Under the pieces are notes generated by a model that saw nothing but the letters and a program-made list of their open reading frames with translations, was not told the DNA's origin and did no database searches. Below are positions 1 to 11,258 of a stretch of 64,000 bases of DNA, one piece after another. The translations under genes were made by a program, and so were the position numbers. How positions within the stretch are numbered: position 1 is the first letter of the stretch; the number at the start of each line of letters is the position of its first letter. Source of the DNA: Pogostemon cablin (lineage: Eukaryota > Streptophyta > Magnoliopsida > Lamiales > Lamiaceae); assembly GCA_023678885.1 (NCBI GenBank), contig CM042985.1, forward strand, positions 29,646,465 to 29,710,464, written 5' to 3'.

Positions 1-2736
1 GAAGCAAGACAACATGACTTCAGAAGTATGTTGTGAGATGTAATGTCAGCCATCACTCCAAGTTTCTGGATATGGCATTTGTTGAAGTGAGTATACTGAT
101 GTAAAGTTAAAAGAGAATATAGCCAAGTAAATGGAGAAAGGAGATTGAATTCCCCTGCATGAATGAAAGTTTGAAAGAGGCACATTTCCATGCTTAAGCG
201 CATGCAACCAAAAGGTTCAAAACATAGAGATAAGAGGAAGACAATGAATCTTACTTCCATTTCCCTGTAGATTACCAGCGTGTAATTAAGATCACGAGAA
301 TTTACATTCATAAGGCTATTGAATACATAAGTGTTTGGGATGGTATTTCCAGCACGTAATCCCTGTAGTAAAATCAAATGTGCAGTGGTCTTCATTAAAC
401 AGGGTATATAAGAAGCTTTGTAGGATTTAATATTAATTTGTAGCAATCCAGAACACACATCAGTTAAAGTGAGACATAATCCAATAAACTAAGAGTAGCA
501 TAATTTTTCACTGAAAGAATAATTCTTGTAACTTATTCCTAAACTGCATGAGTAGCAGAATTTTCCAGAGGCGAAGAATAATTCTTATAATTTATTATAT
601 GTTGGGGATGGGGCATATGGGATCAAACAACAGATCTCACATTATGAACAACAAGGTTAGCCGTGATAAGACATTTGTTATTTTAATTGCTTTTAGAAAC
701 ATAAAAATTAATCTAAATAATTAAAATAACCTAGTTTTCCGAAACAAGCTGAAAATAATTTCCAACTTTTTTAAAAATTTCTATACAAACACATTAATTA
801 CAACTTCAATCATAAAATATGAGAATAAAAAGGAGTAAAACATCATAGATTAATTAAGTAAAATGTACAAAAACTGTGTGATCTAGAGGTTGCCTTTCCA
901 GATAATAAGCATGAACAATTTCAATGTAAGGGCAGCAGAACAACACAAGATTTATAGGTTACTACCCTCTGAAAACACAGAGACAAAAAAAAAATACTAC
1001 TTTAATGCTTCTTATCTCCAACTAAATATAATGAAGATAACGAGACAGTCCGAATCTTCATTGATTAGTCAATATCTCAGTATAAATACAGCAAACCCTA
1101 TAAATAAATATAGGTTAGGAAAATATCAAGCAAAAATACCTCATAAATAGCTCTTGACTTCAAGTAGTCACCACAAAGACCGCAGACGTCTATGATTGTG
1201 CGGTAGGCATGCATATTAGGAGAACTCATTTTTTGCTTGGAAGCATCAAAGGCTTTCAGGGATGACACTAAATCCCTTTTCTTCCCAAATTCAAGAATTA
1301 TTGAGCAAAATAGCACTTCAGCATGAGGAAAGTTTTGTGCATACCTGTGAGTACGCATCAAAGCTTTGATTAGGTGTTTACGTCAAGAAAATTTCTAATT
1401 TAAACAGAACTTTCCCCAAACTCAAGTCCATTAGTTTTTGGCCAAGTTTAAACTGTATTCAAAGAAAAATATACAACCAAGTAAATATAGGGAAAATTTA
1501 TCCAGCATCGGATGAGTCACCCGAATTCCACAATTGCACATATGGAAGCAAAATGCACACAAACAGATACAGCAGGAATTGATTGAAAGAAGATCAAAGG
1601 AATGGAACACTGTAAGAAATAATTGGGTAATAAGCACAACACAGCCTGAACAGAAAGGATGAAAAATAAAAAGAAAACGGTCTTGCCAATACGTTTATAA
1701 ATCCAAATTCTTTTCACCTTCTTAGACTAGTGGGTTCAAGTATTACTTATGATGACAATTTCCCTCTGAAAAGGGTTAATTATGGAATCAACAATTGTTT
1801 AACCAAACAGAGTCGAAGCAAACCTGATGGCTGCTGTAGGATCCCTCTTCCTAATACAAAGGTTTATGACAGCAGACGGCTCTACCAATTCTTTGATTGG
1901 ATATCGAAAATCTGAATCAATAAAACATGCTAATCAGAAATGTGACCATCTTTATCCTGCCTGAACAAATTCTACAAATTCCTAGACTACTTTTTACATG
2001 CAAATTCAAGGTATTTTCCTTTTGCAAATTGTTCCATACTGTAAAGCAATAATCATGATTCAAGTGAGTCACGCTGCATTTCAACCAAAAAAAAATTAAT
2101 CATCGATCTCAATTAATTGATAATATAAAAGTAGTCATGATTTGGTAAAAAAAAAAAAAAGAATAGTATTCTAATATTTAAACCATGCGTGTTTTTACCG
2201 GCAAGCGTATCCATCAAGCTCATGAGTTGCTCCACTTCACCGCCACTCAATAACCTCCGGCATTCCTCCTTCAGCGACTCCTTAGAAATTACATCTAACA
2301 GTATCTCTGGCTCAATCCCGAGCTTTCGAACACCACTGAACAACATCTCAAGAACATTGTTGAGCTTTCCCTCACGATGCACTGTCACAATACCACTGGC
2401 TACATTTTCGGCGTCCAGCAATCCTATAAATTCCTCTATCTTCACCCCCGAGGAGGCCACGCTCTCCACTATCATGAGGAAATCCACGAACCTCCCGTCT
2501 TTGGCGAGCTTTGAGGCTAGCTCGCTGTAGTGCGTCAGGCCATGGCGATTGTCCCATCGAGTAGAGGAGAGTAGGGGATAAGTGGTGGAAAATTGGGATT
2601 TATGCTTGGTGTTAGGTTTTTGCCTGGTTTCGGTGGTGGTGGTGAAGTGGCGGCGACGGCGGGGGTAGTTATCGGAAGGTGTGGCTGAGGGAGGGAGCAC
2701 AGTGATGGAGGCAAGGATCGATAGCGCGTCCCTCAT
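1..2736 (-). CDS. PPR protein gene, At5g02830-like, 5' part (five exons, truncated by window edge)
   Basis: Minus-strand gene with exons 2199-2736, 1824-1911, 1140-1344, 255-362 and 1-65. Every junction I placed has GT/AG borders and keeps the frame. The translation follows the order of Arabidopsis At5g02830, a chloroplast-targeted P-class pentatricopeptide-repeat protein, as I remember it: LASKLAKDGR, then PIKELVEPSAVINLC, then IIDVCGLCGDYLKSRAIYE, then NSLMNVNSRDLNYTL, then NILLKSCCLA. PPR proteins of this class bind organellar RNA; the exact role of this member is not evident here. The N-terminal ~60 residues are rich in S, T and R, as expected of a transit peptide. I chose the ATG at 2736 (MRDALSIL) over an in-frame ATG at 2856 because the extra 40 residues look like translated 5' UTR. 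Introns are 287, 479, 777 and 189 bp. The C-terminal PPRs and any SMR-like domain lie beyond base 1. Confidence 0.85.
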
Positions 2737-3451
2737 TTCCTGGCCAACCGCTTTGTTTCTGTCGTTGCCACTGAAATTGGAGAGTTTAATTTGATTTTTG
2801 TTGTCGTTTGGATCGAATTTGTAAGGTCGGCGAGTTTCGCTCCAACACAAAACCAAGTCACTACAATGCTTTTTTAATCACCAAATATAGGCAATATATA
2901 GTATATACTGCATCAGATAGGAGTTTATCCATTTGAATTACATATTACTCCCTCCGTTATATTGAAACGTACGTTTTCAATGGGATGGGACGGAGTATAA
3001 ATTAACTACAAGTAGGGACTTTGAAATATTTTTTCAAGCAAAATGAGTCTAGATCCATCTATTCATTGTTGCACCTGAATAAATTATAAGGGACGACTAT
3101 TCGTAGCTCAATTCTACTATATATATCTCGTTTATTAAATATACTCAAATATAATTTAATAATATTACATAAATTACTGGACAAACTCCATTAATTATAT
3201 TATTACCCATCTTTGATGTTCAACACAATTCATGAGTAGAGAGCATAATACTCCATGATCGAACTCAAGCATGAAAGAAGAAGGAAAAAAACTTTCAAAT
3301 CTACCTCAAAATTTGATGTCTAGGTAAGTTGTAGTTACTTTTTTTCCCTACATTTTTTATAGTTTGAACAATTATTGGTTTTAGTTTGATCTGAATTCAA
3401 AGAAATTAAGCAATGTTATATTGGGTCTTTTAGAAATTTTGTTGTTATATA
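2737..3451. other. PPR-gene upstream region with a tiny Stowaway-like relic
   Basis: No gene is seen. This is the 5' flank of the minus-strand PPR gene and probably contains its promoter, but I could not pick a convincing TATA box. It includes a 48-bp Stowaway-type hairpin at 2948-2995 (CTCCCTCCG ... CGGAG) flanked by TA dinucleotides, with an almost complete palindrome around ATTGAAACGT/ACGTTTTCAAT. The rest is AT-rich and unremarkable. Confidence 0.5.
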
Positions 3452-3660
3452 CTCCCTCCGTCCCGCCCAAATAGATGTATTTGTTTTTTCCATGTAGATT
3501 AAGGAGTATTATTATTTTATGTAAAGTGGGTAGGTGTATTAGAGAGATGTGATGGGTAGTGGTGGGCCATTGGTGGACCATTTTTTCTAAAAGAGGAAAA
3601 TGTTACAATTTGGATGAGACGCCCAATATAGTAAAATGATGCTATTTGGGTGGGACGGAG
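3452..3660. mobile_element. Stowaway MITE (Tc1/mariner-type)
   Basis: The 209-bp element starts CTCCCTCCGTCCCGCCCAAA and ends with the near-complement (TTTGGGTGGGACGGAG). It is flanked by TA on both sides (3450-3451 and 3661-3662). The terminal sequence CTCCCTCCGTCC is the classic plant Stowaway terminus. It carries no coding capacity. Confidence 0.9.
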
Positions 3661-4621
3661 TAATAAATTGGAGTGATGTCATTTACTTTTGATTGAAATT
3701 TTGTTGAATTAGAATGAAATGGGTTTGGGATGTAAGAATTTTGTTTCAATTTTGCATATATACGAGAGCTCTTGTTAGTATGTTATTACAAACGAACAAT
3801 ATTGTTGTGTTCGACTCTATCAATCGAACACCATTCGTATTAATAATTCCAATGTAGTGTTTAAATTGGAGAGACCTCATTTTCTGATTCAGAATTGGGT
3901 CAAAGAGAAATATATTATTTAATTAATAATTTAAAATTATAGGGATAAATAATCAATTTAGAATATTATAATTATTTAAATTTAATAAAATAATATTTTT
4001 AATAAGATTTTACAGAATATTTTCTTTTGCACCAAATTTTTGGTAAAACAATTGGAGGAGATATGACCCAAATCACCAAAAATTTGGATATTTGGTGATT
4101 TGGGTCATATTACCCATTGGGGTTGCCTGAGGGTGTGAATACATGAAGGCCAGTACCCATTTGTATACATTTCCCACTTTTCCCTTATTTTATTTGTTTT
4201 TTCCAATATGGAGTATATTCTAATTTATTCAGCTTATTTTAATTTAAAAAAAATTCTATTTTTATAATGAATACCGCCAACTTTTCTTTGGAATGGAATT
4301 TAGGGTTTAATTTTTTTTTTAATATTATCTTAATAATTGCATTGTGATATGATAAAGTTTAGAGAGCGACGATGTCGGTATGAAAAAAGAGTTGGTCTTG
4401 CTTGCACCGTGACCTATCGTGTGCTTTTATAATTTATTATTTTATTCTAAACAATATACATTTAATTATTAAGAGTACATTATTTTGTTTTAAATGATAT
4501 ACAATTTTCATTAATATTTTTAATTTTTTTTAAAAAATAAAGGGTACACATCTCTATACTAAATGATATATAATTTAACATAAAATTCTAAAGGCTCATG
4601 GAGTGTGTCCCATGCGCCGGG
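3661..4621. other. AT-rich intergenic DNA with a perfect hairpin
   Basis: No gene. The only structure is a perfect inverted repeat at 4061-4080 / 4091-4110 (arms ATATGACCCAAATCACCAAA and its complement, loop 10 nt). It may be the core of a small foldback MITE whose outer ends have decayed. The remaining sequence is low-complexity AT-rich DNA. The last 8 bases (4614-4621) are the left target duplication of the hAT-like element. Confidence 0.55.
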
Positions 4622-4870
4622 CAAGGTTTAAAATTTCTGGATATTTTCACGATATTTCCACAATATATCCATTTTTGGAGAGTACTGATATCGATATTGG
4701 GGAAAAATATATATCTTTTTTGATATCGAGGATATATCGATATCGATTTGCCACAGTTCAAATTTTTTCAGATGTAGAGATATATCGAGAAAATATCACT
4801 AAAATATCGATAAAATATCGAGGATATATCAAAAATATCGAAAAATTATTCATATTTTTAAAAAGGGAGG

Positions 4871-5126
4871 ATTACTACTAGGTACACAAAAAAACCCTAA
4901 ATTACTATGAGATACAAACATACAAAAGTATTACTACTAGGTACAAAAATATATAGTGATATTCCAATATTACCCCTATAATGTGCTGCACATAAATATT
5001 GTGTGCAGCAAAAGTTCATGTGCAGCAAAGTGTGTGCAGCAAAAAAAGTGTGTGCAGCAAAAAAAAAGTGTGTGCAGCAAAAAAGTGTGGTGGTCCGGCG
5101 GCGGCCCGGCAGCTTTTCCGGCGAAC

Positions 5127-5178
<52 letters not shown>

Positions 5179-5399
5179 CGGGCGGACAGTTTTCCGGCGA
5201 CGGCAGTCAACGGCCGGTCAACGGCCGGTCAACGCCCGGTCAACGGTGGTGGGTGAGGGGTGGGGTTGGTGGTTTAAAAGTGTATGAGTTTAGGGGTATA
5301 TTTGGTATTTTACTTTAATATTTTGTATTAAATAATAATTATTTTAAATCAATGTATCTAGTAGTAATTAGGGGTACAAAGTGTGTACCTATCAGTAAT
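4871..5399. mobile_element. Foldback/MITE-like insert with simple repeats
   Basis: The ends form an imperfect inverted repeat (ATTACTACTAGGTACACA against ATTACTGATAGGTACACA). Inside are four to five copies of a GTGTGCAGCAAAA unit (about 5000-5085), an uninterrupted run of 50 T at 5129-5178, and tandem copies of GTCAACGGCCG (about 5206-5245). Superfamily is unknown, and no target duplication could be fixed. The poly-T run gives spurious poly-Phe or poly-Lys open frames. Confidence 0.55.
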
Positions 5400-5545
5400 T
5401 ATTTCTTTTAAAAAAAAATTAATTATTTTATATTTTACTATTACCAACTAAATACAAATTTTTTCATTAATTTGACCAATTTAAAAAAAAAAGAGCAATA
5501 CTTGCTTGAAATTATTAAGGCTATTTTGTTTTATTTAAGGCAAAA

Positions 5546-5716
5546 GCTCCTGTGCGCTCGGGGACACGGAAAGATGCTCCGTGTCCCATGTGAACACAAC
5601 CCTCCCCTCCAATCATATTTAAATCTATGTATTGCTAGGGGTTTTAATTGTATAAAGGGGCATGAAAATTGTAAAGGCGCAAGGAATGTGCTCCTTGTGC
5701 CCGGGTGCACAGGAGC
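5546..5716. mobile_element. Short MITE-like inverted repeat element
   Basis: The 171-bp block begins GCTCCTGTGCGCTCGGGG and ends CCCGGGTGCACAGGAGC, an imperfect terminal inverted repeat. It is GC-rich against an AT-rich host element. No ORF and no certain target duplication are visible. Confidence 0.55.
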
Positions 5717-6367
5717 CTCACTCTATATTTAATTATCACTTATTATCACTCTTCAATAAAATTATTACTACTAAATAAATGAGGAGTTTCCTTTCATGTA
5801 CATAGTGTGATAATATACATTGATTAAAAATATAATTATTTTGGTATATTCAATCAGATCGGGATGGGGGGAGTATTTTATTGGTACATAACAATACTAC
5901 TGGCACATTCAGAACTATGATAAAAATTTCTCTAATTCGATAGGATGATACCAATATTATTTAGATTAAGATGGCAATACAAGTTTTACATTTGAGCATC
6001 ATAGATTATCATTTTTATATTAGTCATTAAGTATTGTATGACTTTAAACTATTTAAATATGTTGTAATTGATTTGCTTATCATATATTATAAGTTTTATT
6101 GAGATTTAGACTTTAAACTATTTAAATATGTTCGTAATTGATTTGCTTATCATATGTTCTGAATTTTATTGAAGTTTTAAATTTTGTTTATATATTAAAA
6201 TTAGTTAAAATATATTGCTAAGTTAAACAATTAATTTTCTCTTTTTTTTTTCAAGTTTTCATGATTTTTTTAATTTTTATCGATAACAATATCGATATTC
6301 AATATATTCATCGATATATCCGTAAATTTGAGGTACCGATATTGATATTTTAAATCTTGGCGCCGGG

Positions 6368-7046
6368 TGCACACAAATTTTTACCATGAAAAAAGTCATG
6401 AGATTGATAGACCCATGAATTTATTATTAACCCATAATTAAAGTATGAGAGTATATTTTTGAGTCACTCTCTTATGAGACGAGTCAACTCATCACTAAAA
6501 TATGCTTATTATATAGATAAAGTATGTTTATTTATCGTTAAAGTATGTCAATAATAAATATAATTATAACACACTAAAATTATTCTTTAATGGAGTACAT
6601 AATTCAGCATACTTTATAAAATATAATTTAATAACCATTAAACATATTTATCTAAATAATAGATATATTTTAATACGTCTCACAAATTATATTACGAAAT
6701 TAATGTCTCATAAGAAACTTAGTCTATTTTTTAAAATAGGTAATTTATAATGATTTTAATATAGTTAAAATATTGAATCATTCATTTTTAAGTAAATGAT
6801 TTTATAATAGTTAAAGTATAATTTTAAGATTGTTAAAATATAACTCATTATAATATAATGTGATGTGTGATTTATGTTAGTATATGATATAACAACCCAT
6901 TAAAATCATATTATAATTATTTTAATATATTATTCATTATATGTTTAAATATTTTAAATAGTTGTATTTTAAATTATTAAAAAATCATACTTTAATAATA
7001 AGCTTATCTGTCTCACAATCCGTGTAACTCATCAAATTTTAACATG
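6368..7046. other. AT-rich intergenic DNA
   Basis: No gene and no element ends seen. The sequence is strongly AT-rich with repeated TTAAAATAT words and is probably old, decayed repeat sequence. The next five bases (7047-7051, AGCAC) are the target duplication of the inverted-LTR element. Confidence 0.5.
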
Positions 7047-7051
7047 AGCAC

Positions 7052-8686
7052 TGTTGAGAGTGGAATTTCACGCATTTTATGTGTGCACATTACACCGTTT
7101 TGCTTAGGAAATTTATCGTTTTTGCATGGAATTGTGTATGTTTAAGTATTTTCACGATTTTGAGGCTATTTAGGTGTTTTTGTGAGTTTTGAAGGCAGGA
7201 AACAGGGTAAAACAGGGCAGGATCGAAAGAGGAGCAGAACAGACCCAGAACGGCCCAGCTCGGGAGCAGCTCGGTGAGCCGCTCGAGCCGAGCCGGTAGC
7301 CGAGCGGAGTTAAATTGTGCCGAGTGGGGTCCCTCCTGGACCCCAGTGACGTGGCAAGCCAGATGGGAGGCCGCTCGGCTGGGTTCAGGCCCAGCTCGAG
7401 CCGAGCTGGGTGCCGAGCGGCCCAGTTTCGGCCCAGTCCGGGCCTGTTCGATGGAGCAGCATATATATAGAACCAGATCGTGTTTTTGAAGCAGTTTTCG
7501 ATCGCGAAAAAGCCCTACATCAGTCCTAGAAACAATTGGGGAGATTGAGACACAAATTGGAGAGAACCCATCTATAATCCATCATCAATTCACACCTCCA
7601 ACCCTTCCATATCAGATTGACAACCTGATTTCATCATCCATCCACTTCCAAGAGGGTTCCAAGTGCTAATCAAGGGAGAATCGAGCAATTGGAGAGACGG
7701 AGAAGGAACGAAAGACTACGTCTACACTAGGATTTCATAATTCCTATCTTTCTCTTTCTTTTACTTTGATTTTTGGTATGAATTGCTTAGCCATGAGTGT
7801 TGCTTGTAACCTCATGGGCTAATTTTATATACAGTTCTAGGGTTTGATGGATTGATTTAATTGATTTGGGGATTTAGACCAAAGATTGAGATTTTATGCA
7901 GTTGAGCTTTTGATTTTACTTATTTTATTAAGACTTGCTAATTTGCTTCGTAACGTCTTCATAATATATTCATGACATCCACTATAATGCTTGGAATATT
8001 GTGTTAGCTTGTGTGCGTTCATGATTGGTATTGTCTATCTGTTAGGGATTGAAGTAGTTCCGCTATAAACACTTTAATTCCATGAACTGGTAAATCAAAT
8101 ACTTGATTAGTTTAGTGGAACAATGCAATTAGACAATCAAGTAGGAAGTGAATAGAACCTTGTAGTAATTACAGAAAATATCTTGTTAGTCGGGCTTACC
8201 ATCCGGAGGTATTGTTGCTTGCTTTGATTAGTATCTAGGAATAAGGCTTGGCAATATTTGCGCACCTTAGGATTCAAACCAGATTATACTGTTAGCTTAG
8301 AATCGAATCATATTCGGTGGGATAATAGTGATATGTGGTGTATTTTCAGTGAAACTGCATGAATGAACAATCGTAAGTTTAATAACCCAAATTAATTGGT
8401 CTCTACCTGATACCTTAGAACTGTTCGTCATCTCTTGATTAGAAACTTGTTTTTTATTTTTATTGCCTTTTAATTAATTTAGTTATTTATATTTTCAGTA
8501 ATTTAGATAATTAATTTACTTCAAAACTTGGAAATTTGTTTACATAATTCTTATTAAATAGTGATTTAGAATAAATAAATAATTAACTGTCTTAGCGGGA
8601 TCGATAATTTAACTTGGGTACTTGCTGCTACAATTGACATCCTTATACTTGAGGATTAAGTTATAGTGCGCAGAAAAAGCCTATCA
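7052..8686 (+). repeat. Element A LTR, sense arm
   Basis: Complete LTR beginning TGTTGAG and ending CCTATCA. U3 carries a GC-rich array of GAGCCGAGC/GCTCGGCT words (about 7255-7445), followed at once by a TATA box (CATATATATAG, 7460-7470). After the LTR end, 8 further bases (AGTTTTTG) match the leader plus the first two bases of the primer-binding site. The sequence then switches abruptly to antisense gag at 8695. Confidence 0.85.
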
Positions 8687-8694
8687 AGTTTTTG

Positions 8695-9495
8695 AACCAA
8701 CACTCTTGATTCGTTGTCAAGGCCATTATAGAAGACACTGATGAGTTGAGACTTTTTAAATCCATGTTGTGGGCATCTCCTCAGCGCATCAGTAAACCTT
8801 TCCCAAGCCTCTCCAAACGACTCATCTCTCCTCTGCTTAAATTGATTGATCTCCTGTTTCAATAAAAGAACCTTACCCGGTGGCATAAATCGATCCACAA
8901 ATAACTGCTGCAACTCAGTCCAGTTTGAGCAACTATCTCCCTTCAACTTATCATACCACTCCCTTGCCTTATCAACCAATGAAAACTGAAAAAGCCTCAT
9001 CTTTCATCTATTATTAGTAGCATCAGCAGCTTTCACTGTATCCATGTAGCTGTTGAAACGTTTAAGATGGCTGTAGGGCTCATAAAAAACGCCTCCGGTG
9101 AAGGGGTTTTTCTCCACCATATGAATCAGGGCTGGCCTTATGTCGTTCGTTTCATCAGCTTGAACATCTCCAACTACGCCTGATCCTCCTACATTGGTGG
9201 ACTTGAATGTCTCTCGGATGACGATGTCATCCTCATCAGTTCTATCTCCCATGTCTGCTGTTTCTGATTCTGATTCAGCTTCTTCTGGGTTAACTTGATT
9301 TTCTATCTACTCTTTTTCTTTCTCTACGACTGCTTTAGGCTCCGCTGTATCCATTTTCTTCTTCGATAGTGGTACTTTAGCAACTGTGGAAGGTGCTTTG
9401 AGATTCTTAACTGCTCCTTTCCTTTTCCTTGCAGACGCTTCAACTTCCGGATCAAATTTGAGATCTTGCGCTCCCTTCTTTGACCTAGTGTGCAT
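8695..9495 (-). pseudogene. Truncated gag of element A
   Basis: Minus-strand Athila-type gag N-terminus starting MHTRSKKG at 9495, a start shared in type with the other elements here (MLTRSKKG, MQTRSKG). It includes the capsid-like block HMVEKNPFTGG, FQFSLVDKAREWYDKL, LFVDRFMPPGKV and ALRRCPQHGF. In-frame stops lie near 9307 and 9001, and the frame ends where it is joined to the sense LTR at 8694/8695. Gag normally forms the retrotransposon particle; this copy cannot. No protease, RT or integrase is present. Confidence 0.8.
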
Positions 9496-9590
9496 GCAAT
9501 CCTCAAGATAAATTCAAGTTAAACACAATTAAATCTCAACAAAAATATTCTAATTAAATAAGTAATAAAAGACAAATAAACAATTAAAAC

Positions 9591-9618
9591 TGTCCCCGGC
9601 ACAATGGCGCCAAAAACT
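9591..9618 (-). other. Element A primer-binding site (degenerate)
   Basis: The plus strand reads TCCCCGGCACAATGGCGCCA, the 3' end of plant tRNA-Asp with a two-base expansion in the middle, followed by a 6-base spacer and the LTR start at 9619. It primes minus-strand synthesis in the minus orientation. The altered centre suggests either decay or a variant primer. Confidence 0.75.
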
Positions 9619-11253
9619 TGATAGGCTTTTTCTGCGCACTATAACTTAATCCTCAAGTATAAGGATGTCAATTGTAGCAGCAAGTACCCAAGTTAAATTA
9701 TTGATCCCGCTAAGACAGTTAATTATTTATTTATTCTAAATCACTATTTAATAAGAATTATGTAACCAAATTTCCAAGTTTTGAAGTAAATTAATTATCT
9801 AAATTACTGAAAATATAAATAACTAAATTAATTAAAAGGCAATAAAAATAAAAAGCAAGTTTCTAATAAAGAGATGACGAACAGTTCTAAGGTATCAGGT
9901 AGAGACCAATTAATTTGGGTTATTAAACTTACGATTGTTCATTCATGCAGTTTCACTGAAAATACACCACATATCACTGTTATCCCACCGAATATGATTC
10001 GATTCTAAGCTAACAGTATAATTTGGTTTGAATCCTAAGGTGCGCAAATATTGCCAAGCCTTATTCCTAGATACTAATCAAAGCAAGCAACAATACCTCC
10101 GGATGGTAAGCCTGACTAACAAGATATTTTCTGTAATTACTACAAGGTTCTATTCACTTCCTACTTGATTGTCTAATTGCATTGTTCCACTAAACTAATC
10201 AAGTATTTGATTTACCAGTTCATGGAATTAAAGTGCTTATAGCGGAACTACTTCAATCCCTAACAGATAGACAATACCAATCATGAACGCACACAAGCTA
10301 ACACAATATTCCAAGCATTATAGTGGATGTCATGAATATATTATGAAGACGTTACGAAGCAAATTAGCAAGTCTTAATAAAATAAGTAAAATCAAAAGCT
10401 CAACTGCATAAAATCTCAATCTTTGGTCTAAATCCCCAAATCAATTAAATCAATCCATCAAACCCTAGAACTGTATATAAAATTAGCCCATGAGGTTACA
10501 AGCAACACTCATGGCTAAGCAATTCATACCATAAATCAAAGTAAAAGAAAGAGAAAGATAGGAATTATGAAACCCTAGTGTAGACGTAGTCTTTCGTTCC
10601 TTCTCCGTCTCTCCAATTGCTCGATTCTCCCTTGATTAGCACTTGGAACCCTCTTGGAAGTGGATGGATGATGAAATCAGGTTGTCAATCTGATATGGAA
10701 GGGTTGGAGGTGTGAATTGATGATGGATTATGGATGGGTTCTCTCCAATTTGTGTCTCGATCTCCCCAATTGTTTGTAGGACTGATGTAGGGCTTTTTCG
10801 CGATCGAAAACTGCTTCAAAAACACGATCTGATTGTATATATATGCTGCTCCATCGAACAGGCCCGGACTGGGCCGAAACTGGGCCGCTCGGCACCCAGC
10901 TCGGCTCGAGTTGGGCCTGAACCCAGCCGAGCGGCCTCCCATCTGGCTTGCCACGTCACTGGGGTCCAAGAGGGACCCCACTCGGCACAATTTAACTCCG
11001 CTCGGCTACCGGCTCGGCTCGAGCGGCTCACCGAGCTGCTCCCGAGCTGGGCCGTTCTGGGTCTGTTCTGCTCCTCTTTCGATCCTACCCTGTTTTACCC
11101 TGTTTCCTGCCTTCGAAACTCACAAAAACACCTAAATAGCCTCAAAATCGTGAAAATACTTAAACATACACAATTCCATGCAAAAACGATAAATTTCCTA
11201 AGCAAAACGGTGTAATGTGCACACATAAAATGCGTGAAATTCCACTCTCAACA
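9619..11253 (-). repeat. Element A LTR, antisense arm
   Basis: Reverse complement of the arm at 7052-8686, same length, TG...CA ends, with the GC-rich array at about 10860-11055 and TATA at about 10835-10845. It is bounded outside by the AGCAC duplication. Confidence 0.85.
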
Positions 11254-11258
11254 AGCAC

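Larger units (their letters stand above)
4622..6359. mobile_element. Non-autonomous hAT-like element
   Basis: Terminal inverted repeats CAAGGTTTAAAATTTC (left) and CAAGATTTAAAATATC (right, read inward) are flanked by identical 8-bp duplications GCGCCGGG at 4614-4621 and 6360-6367. An 8-bp duplication with CA(A)GG-type ends is diagnostic of hAT transposons. Subterminal regions on both sides are dense in ATATCGAT words, a typical arrangement of transposase-binding sites. No transposase ORF is present. Two further inserts lie inside it. Confidence 0.8.
7052..11253 (-). mobile_element. Athila-type insertion A with inverted LTRs (gag fragment only)
   Basis: A 4.2-kb insertion flanked by perfect 5-bp duplications AGCAC (7047-7051, 11254-11258). 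Its two 1,635-bp LTRs are in opposite orientation: 7052-8686 reads in the sense direction and 9619-11253 is its reverse complement. Both outer ends are therefore the U3 start (TGTTGAGAGTGG). The 932-bp spacer holds, in minus orientation, a 5' leader, a degenerate tRNA-Asp primer-binding site and a truncated gag. The arms differ by only scattered single bases, so the insertion is recent. A normal Athila has direct LTRs and about 10 kb of internal DNA. The duplications show this structure was integrated as one unit. Confidence 0.85.

Noticed and set aside
2737..2856. Upstream in-frame ATG at 2856 as the PPR start
   Set aside because: The extra 40 residues (MVLCWSETRRPYKFDPNDNK...) do not look like a transit peptide, and the family start resembles MRD at 2736.
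4956..5318. Open frames with poly-Phe or poly-Lys
   Set aside because: They are artefacts of the 50-T run and the GTGCAGCAAA simple repeat inside a MITE-like insert.
5858..5874. A further Stowaway at GGGATGGGGGGAGTA
   Set aside because: Only one terminus-like sequence is present; no partner end was found.
7052..11253. Two separate solo LTRs in opposite orientation
   Set aside because: A single AGCAC duplication surrounds both. The spacer holds this family's own primer-binding site and gag, and neither LTR has its own duplication.
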